Assembly: GCF_047663525.1 (NCBI RefSeq)
Contig: NC_092613.1
Span: 7,341,501 to 7,405,500, forward strand
Length of the DNA stretch: 64,000 bases
Direction of reading: 5' to 3'
Source of the DNA: Anas platyrhynchos
Taxonomy: Eukaryota > Chordata > Aves > Anseriformes > Anatidae
Shown: positions 37,501 through 52,800 of the stretch, piece after piece
Numbering within the stretch: the first letter of the stretch is position 1
Layout of the letters: each line of letters starts with the position of its first letter
The notes under the pieces: model-generated
Seen by the model: the letters and a program-made list of their open reading frames with translations, nothing else
The model's database searches: none
Told to the model about the DNA's origin: nothing
Translations under genes and position numbers: made by a program

Positions 37501-40500
37501 TCCTGACATGTTTTAAGGTCTCACGCTTTTTAAATAATTAACAACCTGATGTTGAGAATACTGTTCAGGTTTTCAGTAACCAATGAAGTGGTCTTATTTG
37601 AACTACAATAATGAATAGTGCAGTCTCCATTGTTTTGTCATTGTATTCCAAATGTTTAGTGCAGAGTATGCTCTCTACCTGGTTATTGTCAGACTAGGTG
37701 TTAGCTATTACCAATTTGTCAAGTTCCGGAAGCATTACGCGTCAGCTAGCTGTGACATGTTTGATATGAATGATGTGTTTTTGTTTCACAAATGGAGTGT
37801 ATTGTCTCGCTTACGAAGCCAAGACTAATATTTTGTTTCCAAAAGAAAACTCAAACATTTTTCCATGGTGTTCTTGCTGGACAGCAGAAGGTTTTGTTCC
37901 AAAAGAAACATGTATAGATTCCTCAATTTTCTTATCATACTTTGAGATAGGCCAGATATGTAATTCCACGAACGTAAGGTTTTGGACTTATTTCAGAACT
38001 GTTACTTGGTGTGAAAGCTGTTAGTTCTGCACTGAAAATGGTAGCTATAAGTAAGTTGAGTGTTTTTTGCTAGAAACTGGCTTCCAGTTTGGGATTCCCA
38101 TTCTTCCCTAATGGAAGAATAGTGGGGGAAGGTTTAGGGATAGATTTCACCCTTTTTAGTTGCTTCCTGTAACGCTTTCTAATAAGGTGGTAATATAGTG
38201 TATATTGAATTGGCTTTGCCATCTGGCTACGCCACTCTGATATGCTTTGTAAATTTAGAAAAAAGCTGTTTAACCCTTTATTATCTGGCAGCTGTCTCAA
38301 TACTGAAGCATTTTATGCGTATTTCATACTTAAAGTATGCCTGTGCAACACAGCGCTTACCTCTACCATTGTTTCTTTGAAGCTCTGTTTGAAAGCTTAA
38401 ATTAAAATTCTGTGCAGGTCTGTGCAAGAACCTGTGTTTAATGATCACTCCTGCCAAGCTTTCAACAAGTCTTGGGAAATGTTTCCAAAATCTGTAGCAA
38501 TTTAGAAATTGTACATCTGTCTGGTTATGTAAGCTGTCTTTGCTTCTCAGTGTAGGAGTTTTCAAATGGTCAGTGAATAATCTTCCTGATGGTGTTGCTA
38601 TCTCAGATTAGGTTTGTGACATGAGAAGGTTCTGCTGCTTTTGGTAGAAGCTCTTGCAGGAGTTAAAACTTTTATTTAGTATTACCTACAACAGTTACAC
38701 AGAAAACAGGAATTTGCAAAGTAGAAGTCGGTGTTAATGCAGAATTGAGACTTGAGCAGCCAGTATTGCCTCGCCTTTTCTGCTTTGCTACCAGCTGTTT
38801 CCCCAGCCTGTCTGTGTCTCACCAGTCTTTAAATGTTTTTGCAACAGTAATGCAGAAAGCATGGCGAGAGAGAAACCCTCAAGCCCGGATTAAAGCTGCG
38901 TATCAGGCTTTAGAGTTGAACAATGAGTAAGTTTAGAGTATAAGATCATTTGCTTTGTTTCTAATCTGTAAGAATAAATGGATTCATGTTGAGCTCACTG
39001 TCAGTGTCTTCTAATAATAATTAGCAAAGTTCTGCACAGCTGAAGGAGGTTTTCTGAGTGTGAGAATTACACACATGGATGTAAGTTACATTCAAGTATT
39101 GAACTATTTTAAATTTTAAAATAGTTTTTGTTCTCCACTTTTATTAGAAAAGATTCCATAGCAATAACAAAGGAGAAATCTTATACTGAAGTGGAAGAGT
39201 CTAAATTGAATATGAGATCATACGTGTGTCAGTGGTGGCATTGTGGTAACGCTGTATTTGAGGTTCATAGATGCCATTCCTGTAAGGGATTTAAAAATAC
39301 TCATACAACATAAATGAAAGAATCCAATGCACTTCTCTGATCCATTTCTTTATGTACTCTGGCTGCTTTTGTGTAATTAGGTCTATCTACTGGATAGAGC
39401 TACTAATTTTAACATTACTCAGTTAATAATCTGGCAGTTTAATATTGTCAATGTTTAGATACTTAACGTACGTGAAAACTCCCTGTTTCTGATTCTTCTA
39501 TACTTATTCAAAAATAGTGAATTTTGTCCCTCCAAATGATCCGTGGCTTTTTTCCTTATTACAGTTGTGCCACTGCATATGTTCTTCTAGCAGAGGAAGA
39601 AGCAACAACTATTGTAGATGCTGAGAAGTACTTTAAGCAGGCTCTGAAAGCAGGAGAAATGATTTACAGAAAGTCTCAGAACTGCCATTCCCAAAGTCCA
39701 CAGCATGAAGCACAGCTGAGTAAGCACTTTTAAATCAAAAACTTATTTTTGTGTGAGCAGAAACATACAACTAAATTAATAATTAGCGATTCTAGTTTGC
39801 TTTTCAATTCAGTGAGGCACTTCCTGCTGTTTTAGTATGCTTATGCATGTGCTCTATGATCTTATGTAGTACCCAAATGCATCTAGAAAGTGGCAGTTGT
39901 GCTGTGTATTCATCACAGGTTGTCTTGCTGAGGCTGGATGCGTTACTGTCTTGGAAAGCAGGATAGGTAGAGCAGGCTAATGGAACAAGTAGTATTTGGC
40001 CATAGCATCTTCTGTTTTTACACCACTGATTTGGAAAAAAAAAATATTATTTAGCCTATTTAAAAGTTTCTGGGATTAGTCTAGACAGGCTTTGGTTGGG
40101 ACAGCAGTAGTGATTATGTTTTGCTTTTACATATGTTTAGGAAGAAGGTTGTGGGATTTTTGTTGTGTTTCTGGGAGAGGAAGAGTAAAGGGTTAAAACT
40201 GATAGATTGTTTTCCTCTTTTTCATCAGGAAGAGACACCAATGTACTGGTGTATGTGAAAAGAAGACTAGCTATGTGTGCAAGAAAACTTGGAAGAATAC
40301 GAGAAGCAGTCAAAATGATGAGAGATGTGAGTACTTAGAAAAAAAAATGGGAGCAACTCCTATTGTTTTCAGCCACATCGTTCAAACTGTTGGTTTAAAA
40401 TCCTTTTGTAGGCATCATAGTAAATCTAATTGAATTATTTCCCAGTGAGATTTGCACATCACGATTTATGATTTTTTTGAAAAGTTTTTTTTTTTTTTAT

Positions 40501-43500
40501 TTATCATATCTGAGGTTCAAATTTTTGTTATATAATGTCGTAAGTTCAAAGCTCTGTTGTCCAGTTTCCTTTGTGCTTGGCTTAACAACTAACCTGTCAA
40601 AACAGCCAGCTTTATGCGTCCTCCTAATTTTTCTTTCACTTGCCAAAGATTTATCATAGGCTGTTTTTACATGGGAAAGTGTTACTGACCAAATCAACCC
40701 ACTGTGGGAGATACGCAAATCTGGGCTGAGAGCATGTTTTGTGAACCTTGGTATATGTATTTTCTAGTAGGTGAATAGAGGAAAAACCTGGTGACTGTAA
40801 GGTAGAAATAATGCAATACTTTTCATGTCGTTTACACGCCACTTCCAAATGCTAGAAGAGAAAAGAACATTGAAAAAGCTTAAATTATCATGCTGATTTT
40901 CTATTAAATATTTCTGGGATTCAAGTGAAAATCCGTATGTGCCTAATTTATTTCTCTTTACTCATTTGCAGTTAATGAAAGAGTTTCCACTTCTCAGCAT
41001 GCTGAATATTCACGAAAACCTCCTGGAGGCGCTACTGGAGTTACAGGCTTACGCAGATGTCCAGGCAGTTTTAGCAAAGTATGATGGTAAGTGATATACT
41101 GGGAAATACTGGTGGCTTTGTGTGAGTGCATAGGTGAACTGGCAAGGTTTGCCTGTCCGAAAGCAGACGTCTAACCAGTATCTCAGCTCTTTGACTTAGA
41201 TTCCCTTCATCAGCAACAAGTAGGTGTTTCCAGAGCGTGGGTTGTTTCTTTTTATTTTGAATTGTGAGCTCAAATGTAGGTGACTTACAACCCATGCACA
41301 CCTTTTATGTTAAGTTAACACTAATTCATAAAGATATCTTGGAGCTCACTTTGCCTCAGCTCAAGGATTATTTTAATTTTTAATCTCTTCTGCATCCATG
41401 GTTATGCCTAATTTCATCAGCCTTTCTCAGTTAGCACATGGCCTCCTAAGTAATTGATGTAAATAGGCTGAAAAAGGTAGTCTTCCCTTCTGTTGTGTTC
41501 CAGTCTTGGCCTCAAGATTCTGTAATAGTGAGGCTGCTTGCCAGAGATTAGTGACATACAAGCATGCTGCTTGCCAGAGATTAGTGGTATACAAGCTCTC
41601 GTTCATTAAGTGGCAGTGGTTTGCTTTCACTTTGCATCTGGAGTAATACATTTCAGGTGTTGTACGAGTCTAGAGAAAGGCTAATAAAGTATATCCTTAC
41701 TTCCTTACTGTCCTCAGAGTTCTGTCACCTAGATAATGCCCACATCATTAGTGTACAAATTGCTGCTGTCAAATCTGTCCATTAAATCATCTCTAAAATG
41801 GAGGAACATGGAAGCAGGATGTTTTTGGCAATTGTTCAATGCCCTTAAGGAGTCGATATGTCCTCTCTTGTGTTTCTGTTCTTTATAGCTTCAGGGAATA
41901 AAAAAAAATATGTTCTTGTCAAAATTCTGTGCCCATTTTATGTGGTCACGCTAGCTCCCAGTTTCTTTTATTTGATCATCTATGTTCTTCTGTGTGGGTT
42001 TTTATTAATTTAACGAACATTTGCTTTTTTTTCCTGGTACTTTTTTATCTTAGCATCAAAAATTGTGACACTTTTCTTAAGAAAAGGTTTCTGATTTTTT
42101 TCTAAGCATCTGGAAAAATGAGTATGAACTTCAAACTCTCCATAGCCTCCCTGTGTTTTGCTTGACACGACAGCCAGACTTCTAGTAAGTGATGGACAAG
42201 CCCAGGATGGGATTTACAAAAAAAGCAAGAGCCATCTGACTATACACAACATGGTACTTGGGAATTAGACCCCAGACTTTGTCTGCTTTTAAAGTAAACT
42301 TGTACCGTGGAGTGCTAACATTCTAATCTATAATTGTCAACTCAAACTTGGCCTCAGATGTTCTATAAAACCTACAACTAATAGAATTTTTTCCTATGCA
42401 ACTGGAAAAGAATGGAAATTGTGTTCTCATTAAAATTTGTCTACCTGTCTGTAATGTAATATTTTTTTGGTCGGCTTCTAGTCAGTCTCTCAGTATTTTG
42501 TAAAACTCCATGTTAATGTTGCAAAATTAGGTAAAGATTGGAGGCTTATTTTAAACCTTTGTGGGTTAATACAGGACAAGCACACTGTTCTTAAGTGTAT
42601 ACACACGTTTCTCTTTGAATTCAGTTTCAGTGTTTTGCTTTGTTTTAGTCTCTTTACCATCTAACTACAGCTCTGAGTTTTTATCTGACTGGTGACCAGA
42701 AAGAAGACTTGTGCACAGAAATTCAAAGTTTCTAATCAAAGCTGAAATGTTTCAGATGTTACATTTATTGTATGGTGTACCAAAATAAAAATCTCAAAGC
42801 TCAGAGGAAATGGATTTGCAAATGTTTGTCTTGCCTTAAAATCTTACAGCCCAATTGTTTTATTTTATCATAGATATTAGTCTTCCAAAATCAGCAGCCA
42901 TATGTTACACAGCAGCCCTGTTAAAAGCCAGAGCTGTTTCAGAAAGGTAAGCAAGCACAACTGTGAAAACAGTGGTTTGTTGCTAATCTTGGGTCACGCT
43001 GCAAAATACGAATTTAAAAGGTCAAAATCCAATACGTAACATTTTTATTTCTAATATCAATTTGTGCATATTTTAATATGCATGTCGTTATGTATAATAA
43101 TTAGCTGTATAGTTTTGTATAGTTAAGCATAATTTAAGGTTTATTTTAATCATCCATAGAGTTAATACAGGTGAAGGTATTTTTTTGAAGACCAATGTGC
43201 ATGTGTGCCTTTGTATAAATGTTGTTTTCAGTATCTTGCTTGTGGCATTCATCAGTTCTTTAATTTGTGGACTGGGTGATAGGTAATTGTGGTGGGTTTT
43301 GTGGCATTTCACTTTCATTCTGATCCATTTATGCAGCTGATTTGAGCTTTAAGTCCTGCTAGCTGATATTCTATCAATCTTATGAAAGACTTGGGCACTC
43401 AATCACTTGGGTAATTGACATGAAATTTCAAGAAGTTTGACATATCTTTGTCATATGGGCTTGGATGACAGTCAAGATACCTAAATTAGCATGAATGTTT

Positions 43501-46500
43501 GTCTCCTAGAAGCATTTATCTATCTTGATGAATCAGTCAATTTTTAATGAACTCCAAGCTTATAAAGAAAATAAACATCTGGATGGCTTTTATTATTTAT
43601 TACTTTTGTTCAATACGAATTTTCCTCTTTAGGTTCTCCCCAGAAACTGCCTCCAAAAGAGGGCTTAGTACAGCAGAAATAAATGCCGTGGAAGCAATTC
43701 ACAGAGCTGTGGAATTTAACCCTCATGTTCCAAAGGTAAGAGTATTTTATTTGCTATTGGACCACGTTATTGTTTTCTAAAAGAACTCATATTATGTTAA
43801 CATCTTGTTTGAGCCTTTTTAGCCTCATGTTTCCCTGAAGTTGATTATAATTCTGGCGCTTGAGTTATTAAACCATCTAGTATTTATATCATAAAGGTTT
43901 GGTTGCTAGAATTAGTTTTTTGTAATAGCTTATGTTCTAGTAGTGTTGTTTAAAAAAAAAAAAAAAAAGTTGTCTAATCTGTTGGAAAATCTAGTAATGT
44001 GTTACTGAGGGCCTGCTGTTGGGTAAGGGCAAATATTAACAAATACAAATTTAGGCATTTAAAATCCCTGAGCCAAGTTAAGTTCACCAAACAATGACCA
44101 CTCATAGTATTGCAAAATACTTAGATGTTATGCTTAGAGGTAAGGCTGCGGTACTCTGGTTAGTGGTAGATCTGTCACTTACTCTTTGTTTTTAAACAAG
44201 AATAAGAATCAGTACTTCTACGTTTAACGTCGTTACGTGAAGTGGCCAAGGTGTGGATTCCACTGAGCATAGTGTGAAAATAAAATTCTATGTGGCTTTT
44301 TACTGTACTAGCAATATCTATGTGTTCAGTTTGAAACCTTGAATGCAGAAGGTTGGCTTAGTTCTGGACCTAATCCTCTGCAAATGATCGTGGAGTCCGG
44401 ATGACTATTGCTATGAAGGCTCGAATTATCCAACCACTCTGTTCTGTCTGCCTGTCCAATCCAATAGAATGTGCACTGGGGAAGCTAATTGCTGGGAGAA
44501 ATTGCTGCTTGTTTGCATGACTGATCAAGAGCGTAGCAAGTTCATTTCAGACAGTCTCAGACAGATTTTTCTTTTGCCTCTGCCTTTAGGGGAAGAAGAT
44601 TATAACGCATTATCATCGTCTAAAAGTTTTTTTAAGTTTTGTTTGTCCTTCAGTTATTTCAGGAGTCTCATACACCTTTTTAAAGAAGTTAGATATAATT
44701 TCAGACAGGCTGTTTGCAAAATATGCTCAGTAGTTTTACAAACAATTGTGGAAACTGAATCCAGGTTCCAGTAATTTGATCTTCCCTTCTAATTGTATCT
44801 GTCCGGTTTTCTTGGTGAGTTTTTTATTACGATGTTACCTTGAAACACTACTTTATTAGACTGCATGGCAGAATTTTATTGAGAACTCCACGGAGTTCTG
44901 AAATTCTCCCAGTCAAATAATAAAAAGGCAGAGAGGAAGGTTACAAACAAGTGCAATAGCATGCCTAGGAGATTGCAGTGGGCTATCAGGGAAGAAAAAC
45001 TGGTTTTTGAATTTGCAATCTGTTCTGATCCATAGGCTGAAAATAAATGAACTTAGAAAGTAGAAATCCCTTTGCTCCTGTATCCAATGAAAGTGGTTTT
45101 CTTTACACATAACATTTTGCATAAGGAAAAGGGTGTCTTTTTCTCTTTGCTCTCAGTTATGGTTTTCAAAGGATGGGTTTTGTTTGGAAAGTAAGGAAAG
45201 CATTTTCTAGTGCTAGAAAAATGGTGCTCTAAAGCCATTTCCAATTAGAGATCTGTAACTGCATTATGATAATGTGTGAAATACTCATTTCCAATCATCT
45301 TCTGAGTATCTTCTAAATTTTTATTGGGTAGAATGACTTTCTGAAATCTGAGGAAAACAAAACAAAACAAAAAACCCAACATTTTCAGTGCTAATACCTT
45401 GACTGTTTTATGGTTAAGTATGGACATTAAAACCTTCCAGATTCTGGAATTTTGCTGGTTATGTAGTAACATTTGGGTGTTACAGATGACCACCCAAACA
45501 TAGAGTTTAGCATCAGGATGTTGTGGCAATACTTGCAGTGGGGCTTCATCATGACTTTGTATTCCCTTAAAGTGGTTAGGGCTATTGAAAACTGGGCACT
45601 GGGGAGAGATGAGGAGTCAGGTCAAAGGGCAGATATTTGAGACCATTTTCCCACAGCAGCCCTGTGTGAGTGATCCTTTACTGTGTTAAAAAAAAAAAAT
45701 GAAGAAGATTAGAGGGGATTAGCAAGAATATTACCCTCCAGAGTGTGGGCCCAAGGCACTAAGAGAAAAACCTAGCCAGGCAGTAAATGTGCTTTATTTG
45801 GCCGGGGCACAACCCCTACTACATTCCTTCAAGAATCTGAATGGGAAAAGTTAAGTCCTCAAAATGGATTAGTAAATAATCTCATAGTTTGTGGCATCTG
45901 CTGAAATAAATCGGTGAGTTAGCTGCATTCTTACACTTTGGGAGACAGTCAAAGGAATTGCCAGCTACATTGATCAAAGATGTGGATTAGCTTTGGCTGT
46001 TACTGAATGAGACACTGTATGCTGGGAGAAACCAACCCACAGGTACATACTAGAGCTGAAACCATCAATTCTTTCAAAAATACTCATCTGCTTTTTAAAG
46101 TGAAGTTCAAAAGGAATATCTCTCTTTTTTAATACAATGTGAAGAAGCAAAATTGCATGTCCTATGCTTCAAGGAAAATGGAAAATCCTTGTGTTCTTTA
46201 ACCCTTCTGTGCATCACATTCTGCTGATGTGGGGAAAAGTTGGAACTGAAAAAAAATGAAAGCAGAGATTCTTTGTGATAGCACTGAAAAACCACATTAA
46301 AATAAGACTTTGGGGTTAGCTTTTTATGCTTCCTTTGGTTAGCATACTGATGCTTTCTGATTCGCTGCTGATACTTGGGAGCTAACAAATATTTATCCTC
46401 CTACCTTGACACTTGCACTGCTAAAATGATCAGCACAAATACGATTTTTATATTAGCCTAAACTTGTAGTTCATTGCTATTGTACATGTATCATTATACT

Positions 46501-46772
46501 TTGTGTATATTCCACAAGAATTTTTTTTGCCTTGACATAGGTGCTTTTTTCTGATACTGTACGTATGAAAACCCCGGTTTGAGCCTATGCTGATGTGACT
46601 TGCTGCTTTTCACTTGCTGTGAAAATGAATGCTGCCTGACTGGTGTCAGGATTGAGCTGTGTTACCAGCAGGTAGAAGCTGGTCTTTGTGTGGTGCTCAC
46701 CTATGCCTCAAGCGATCCTGTTTCACAATTAGTAAGGATTTTGGAATATCCTATGTAACCAGGTGTGCTTTC

Positions 46773-46803
<31 letters not shown>

Positions 46804-49800
46804 CAGTACTTACTAGAAATGAAAAGTTTGGTTCTACCTCCAGAGCATATCCTGAAACGAGGGGACAGTGAGGCAGTAGCATATGCCTTTTTTCATCTCC
46901 AGCACTGGAAGAGAATAGAAGGGGCTCTAAATCTGCTGCACTGTACATGGGAGGGCAGTAAGTATCTCTCCTTTTTTTGCTGTACAATAGGCTAATCTCT
47001 GCCTTTTATTCACCTCAATCACAATCGGTTTTGTTTGTGAGAATCTGATCGCTCGATTCAGATACAGATCTAATGTCATTCGCTCTTTTTCAGCATTTAG
47101 GATGATCCCGTACCCACTAGAGAAAGGTCATCTTTTCTATCCCTATCCAAGTTGCACAGAAACAGCAGACAGAGAACTGTTGCCAAGTAAGTGGTTTATA
47201 AGCGGTAATGATAATAAAACATAACTGAAGGATGTGTTCAATTTGTGCTGTTCTTTATTTACTTTACAATGTTTTTTAGTTAAGAGCTTCCCTTGAAGGG
47301 GATTCAGCTATTTGTTGATGTCCCTCCCAAACGGTCCTTAAGCATATCACAGGTGTGTAGGCCAAACATTAGCTTGGTTCTGTAAAAACATCATGGCTTC
47401 TTCAAAGATAAAGTCTGCGTGTGGTACTGTCAGCCTACATTTGGCAATTTTTAACAGCAACTAAACGGACCAGTTCTTTAAATTACTTACAAAATCCATG
47501 ACTTTTAAAACTGTTGTAGAGGAGTTGTTTCCTTTTAGCAAGGAGGGAATGCTTGTTTTCAGTCCTGCATTCAGGTATCTAGCAGAATGTGTTTGTGATC
47601 CTTCAGAGAATCTTCACAGGATGTTATTTTGTTTTCTGTCACTAATTCAGTGATACATACTAATCTGTTGGACACTACGCTTCTTGGAAATTTTTATCCA
47701 TTTAGATCATTTTATAGATTTATACTAACACTGAAAAGTAAGTCTTCTCCAAATGTCCAGTACTTTGAGATTACTTCATGGAAGTATGAACCTGCAAGTT
47801 TTATTGCTTTGGTAAGGCAACCTGAAAATAAACCATTAATGCCTATGCTCATCATACTTAGAAAAATAGCATTAATATAAATTAGAATTGGACCCTTTAT
47901 TGTACATGCTAATAGAATTCCTTTTGTGAAGAAACACAAGTCCCGCAGGACTGGAAAGAGCTACTGCAAAAGCCCCATCAGACCCACTGAGACCACAGCT
48001 GTGGAAAGCAAAACTGCACATACGTGTTTCTATTTAACAAACTTGAAGTTATATTTAAAATGTGTAATTTAAATTTGCCCCCAGACTGCTTTAAATTACT
48101 CGTTTCTCACTTACGCAGGATATTGCAGAAGGAATTCCTCGGTTAGTGACTAACCCTAACTTGTAGACTTCTCAGAATAATTAAACACCAACACATGCAG
48201 ATATTTCAACACGATCATTCACACATTCCTGATATGTTTTAAATATAAAACTACCCATAAATAAAATCATCTTAACACTTTTATTGCAGTACTTCCTCAA
48301 GAAATCTTGATACTTTACTTTAAATAGATAAATTTAAAACATTATGTTGGCCATATTAATAATGCAAAAATCCTGGATTGATCTGACTAGTGACAATTCC
48401 CAAATGGCTGTAAACGTATGGAGTTTTGTTGTCCTTACCTATTTTGGATTTGATTGTAGCTAACAAATGTAGGAAAAACTAGCGCAAAAGGAATCCTTCC
48501 AGCTTAGGTTATGGCTTTCTTTACATTGTGTATCTCTGTGTTTTAAAAATCAGGTGAGATTCTACATTCTATGAGAGCATGACATTTATTCCTTAGTAGA
48601 CAAAGTAATTTCTTTGATTTTTCAAGTAAAGACTGTGTTGCTGTCGTACTGTATCGTGGCATAGTAGGGCTGATTGTCTGTTAATGAGTGAACTGATAAT
48701 CTCTGGGATATCATTAAACATCTCTGACTAGATAGAACTCCAAATGCTCTGCCTAGTTGTGCTCCAAAATCATACACTTAAAAGCAAAACAGAACCTCAA
48801 TACTCTGCCACTTATGAATTGCAATAGCACAAGTCACTTTTGTTGGGCTTGCTTTTATAATGATAACTTCCCTTACGTGCCAACATTCAGAACCAGTAAC
48901 TGAGGATTCGTCTTCAAACTTCAGTCTGTTGTGTATCAAAACCCTACAAGTACAAAATGTAAAACAAATACAGTGAGAATTAGTGCAATCGTGTTTTTGT
49001 ATTTTCCAAAAAGATATACTTGAATTTTGAAGCTTTTGTTAGATTTTAAAACCAGCTTGTGAAGAAATATGCATCCCTTTCATAATTACCTATGTCTGTG
49101 GAAAGGTTTTTCTTCATTTAAAAACCATTCAAAATCACTGGGTGAAAGTCAGAGCTGCAGGTATTCACGGCTGGTAAGTAATTGCAAATTCACCAAGCAG
49201 GTCCTCAGCTAGCAACCAGTTGTAGTGTCTTGAGTGCTGAAAGCTCCATATGCCAGCCCCTTAGCCTTTCTAATCACCTTCTTGTGATTTTGTTACCGTA
49301 GATTGGAAATTGCAAGGAACTGCTATGTGGAGAATTTATAACCTCGTCCTGGTACTGTTTGCTTTGAGGTCTGCTCTGTCAGCTGCTCTGAAAAATTTAC
49401 TGTAGTCTACCAACCAGAAATCTTTGAAAAGTATTAAGGAGCTACTTTGCATGGATATATAACATGGTGGTGGTTCTGTACATGCTGTGCATTTGATCTC
49501 ACAGGAAGGGCAGATAACAGAGTTAATGCTTCAGGTGGTTGAAAACACCTGAATTGTTTAAAATGATCTTGGTAATTTTGACAGCCTGTGGATTGTGTAA
49601 CTCTTCCCTCTGTCCTGTTAAAAGAGTACCAAAATCTAAGGCTGAAATGCTTCAGAAATAAATTCCGTGCAAGTGAAAAAGAAGGTTGGGAAGTGTACTG
49701 ACTAATGATAAGTAAGATGCACCTTTGATATGGGGGGAAGATTTTTGAGAAGTTTGAATAAAGTCCTGGGACTTAATATGGGGTGCTGCACAATAGTCCT

Positions 49801-52800
49801 GATGCTGAATTTATGCATTCCGTAAGTCTGGAATTGAGCATAAGACTATGAAAATAATTCAGAAAACTGTCTTTGATTATCAAATGTCAATATTCTTATT
49901 TTTTTTTTTTCCTTTTCAGCATTTCACGAAGTCTCCGTTTACCCACAGAAGGAACTTCCCTTTTTCATCCACTTCACAGCAGGCCTGTGTTCCTTTTCAG
50001 CAATGCTTGCACTCCTTACACACCAGTTTCCTGAGCTGATGGTCATTTTTGCTAAAGCTGTAAGTATTGGCTCTGTCTTTTCTATGTTACCAACGTTTCC
50101 CATGTGTTTGTATTTTAAAAATCAAAGATGCCAGCTTCCATATCACAGACATTTGCCATGTTTTACTACATCTGTTCAGGGCTTGGTATAGGGCTTTTTA
50201 GCATGCTTCCTGCTTCCTTCTGCAGTATTACTGTTGGTTAAAAAAAAAAAAAAAAAAAAGCTGCTTGGACAGCTACTAGCTTTGCTAGTAATTCCAGTCT
50301 ACAACATCCAAATCATGCAGGTCTGAGAGTGGGGCCCCGTCTCCACGTTTCTGTTGATCTTTATGTTAGAAAATGTAGTTGGACATGCCAGTGACAAATT
50401 TCAGTGCTGCTCATAATTGGCTGGATCCCTAGTAACTAGGGTCTAACTATCTGCTTGATTAATTCTGTAAGGACTGCATTAGCAAAGTTGTATGATTTCC
50501 AAAGAGATACAAGGTCAAATGTTATGCTAACAAAGAATTGCTTGGTGAAGTTCTCTCTGCTAGGTTTCTTGCACCAAAAAAAGACTTTGTACAAGTTAGT
50601 TGGCTTTATATAATGGCATTTTGAATGTCAATTGACATGCCCAAATGTGGGGAAAAAATCACAAGGTTTGGTCATTTGGCAGTGTATTTATTTAACATTC
50701 TGTAGGAAAGGATGGAGAGTGCTTGCTCAGCAGGAAAGATGATCAAGAAGCATGCATATTGCTGCATAATTCCACCAAGCAATTGACAGACAGGTGAAGG
50801 GTTTCTTGCCACTCACTGTTCTAGTTTCATACTGGCAAAAGTGGAAATTACATTGTTAGGTAAACAGAAAAGGAGTGAATTCTGTATTGATCCATTGAGA
50901 TTGGCTGCTGAGAAGGACATTGTCTTCCAGTATTCTGCTATTCTAGAAAGAATGTTAAATTTTGTTCATGCTCTGACTAATAGTCTTCCTTATTAGGTTA
51001 TTGTACTCTTGATTCTATTCTTGTTGTTTTCAGAACCATTCATAAAACTTGTAAGAAACAATATTCAGTATCAAACTCACACTTTCAATTTTATTCCTGG
51101 ATTGCCTCAGATCCTTTGCAAGTTGTTTCTGTATTTTAGCTATAGATAGTGCTGTGGTGAATGCTAACACTTCATAAAACATTATGTCTTGTGCTTTGGA
51201 GGTATATGGCACCTAGATGAATTTTGATAGAATCTTCTAGGTTGGAAAAGACCTAAATCAAGAGGTCCAGCCATCATCCTGACTTTCTGAATCCCATCAC
51301 TAAATTATGTCCCTGAGTGCCACATCCACGTCTCTTTAATACCTCCAGGGATGGGGACTCCACCACTTCTCTGGGCAGCCCCTTCCAGTGTTGACCAGTC
51401 TCTGAAGAAATTCTTCCTAAAAAGAATTTTGTACTGAAAACGGAAACTTCTGTTTAATGACACCCTGCTCTACCCAAGAGTACTGGGATAAAAATATGTG
51501 CTTTATCTAGTGTTATACCTGCAGGTAACTTCAGGGCTTTAAACTTTCTAAATGAAAATAAAACCCCTGTGTTTTTCATGATTTCAAGTACTATTTCATA
51601 ACATTATGTTTTAACTTACTAAATATAATCATTTGAGATGATAAACTTCTGGACGGTAGATACTTGGAACGCTTTGGCCTTAGTGAAAAAGGGGTATAAA
51701 ACAGATTTCTAGCAAATTTCTGGAGCTGTTGAATTTCAAGCAAATCTAACACATGGTTTTAAGAATGACAATTGAAAAGTATTGTGCGTATGGATGTTTT
51801 CACTGTAACTGATTTAAATACGACTACTTAGATTATATTTCAGTTGCTTCTTAAACTGTTGTTTCCAACAATTGAATCTAGTGAACTGCATGCCTCTAAA
51901 CAGCTTTAAGAAGTTGAATACCTTTCTATTGACTTTAAAAGTCTGAGTTTACATATTTTCATTTGTTAGTGCTTGAGTTTGTTTCCTCCGTAATAAATCA
52001 CAGGGTAAACCTTGGCAAATTGCTAAAAATATTCCAAGTGGCCAAAAATCACAATGAAGCATTTGCTAGTTCCAATGTATACAACCTAATACGCCATCAA
52101 CAAAAGACTTTAGCACTGGCACCTACTCAGTTCAGCTCCCTCTGAAACTGATGGCAGCCCTTCCATCGTAGTCGCTGGTCCTGGAAGCAGGCGCCGGCGG
52201 GATTTGGGTGTTTTGTGCAGGTGGAAGGGTTTTAGGCACTAGGGACTGATGCTTGCAAAGTGCTGAGCATTTACTCATCTAGTTAGAGCCCACTGTGGCT
52301 TTATTAGTTCTCTTGCAACTCAAGTTTTAAGATGGGTCAGCTGTAGGAGGAGGGGAAGATGTGCCACGGGAGGCACTCAGGTGGTGACGGGGCAGAGAAC
52401 CCATGATCTGCAAAAAGGCTGCAGGGGCTTCAGAGGGTGCTGTGGGGAAGGGCTCAGCCTTGCTTTGGTTCAGCTAAATTTGTGATCTCAGAGACACCGT
52501 TACTGACAGCCTGAGTCAGGTCAGTGGCTGTTGGGAATTCCCTTGGTAAGTGACAGAGGGGAGGAGGAACAGGAATGGATGACAGCAGTACGTCCAGCTC
52601 ACTGAGCAAGCTGAAAAACACCTTCTGTCAAAACGAGATGAACGGATCTTGTTTCCATGCAGTATGAATTTTTATTTTTTTAATAATTGAGTAGGTGGAC
52701 GGCTGGGTAGCTGTCTAGGATCTTGCAGTGGTGATGTTGCAAAGGTCCTTTTTGCAAAGTTCCTTGTTATGAACCGTGACAAAGGCACTGAGAAGCCTGC

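Noticed and set aside
50003-50191. ST7L ending by read-through of exon 14 into the intron
   Set aside because: A good GTAAGT donor at 50060 and the family's extra C-terminal exon make splicing more likely. Kept only as a possible intron-retention form.
51021-51040. TTTTCAG acceptor as ST7L last exon
   Set aside because: In phase 0 it gives only three residues before a stop and has no similarity to the family tail.
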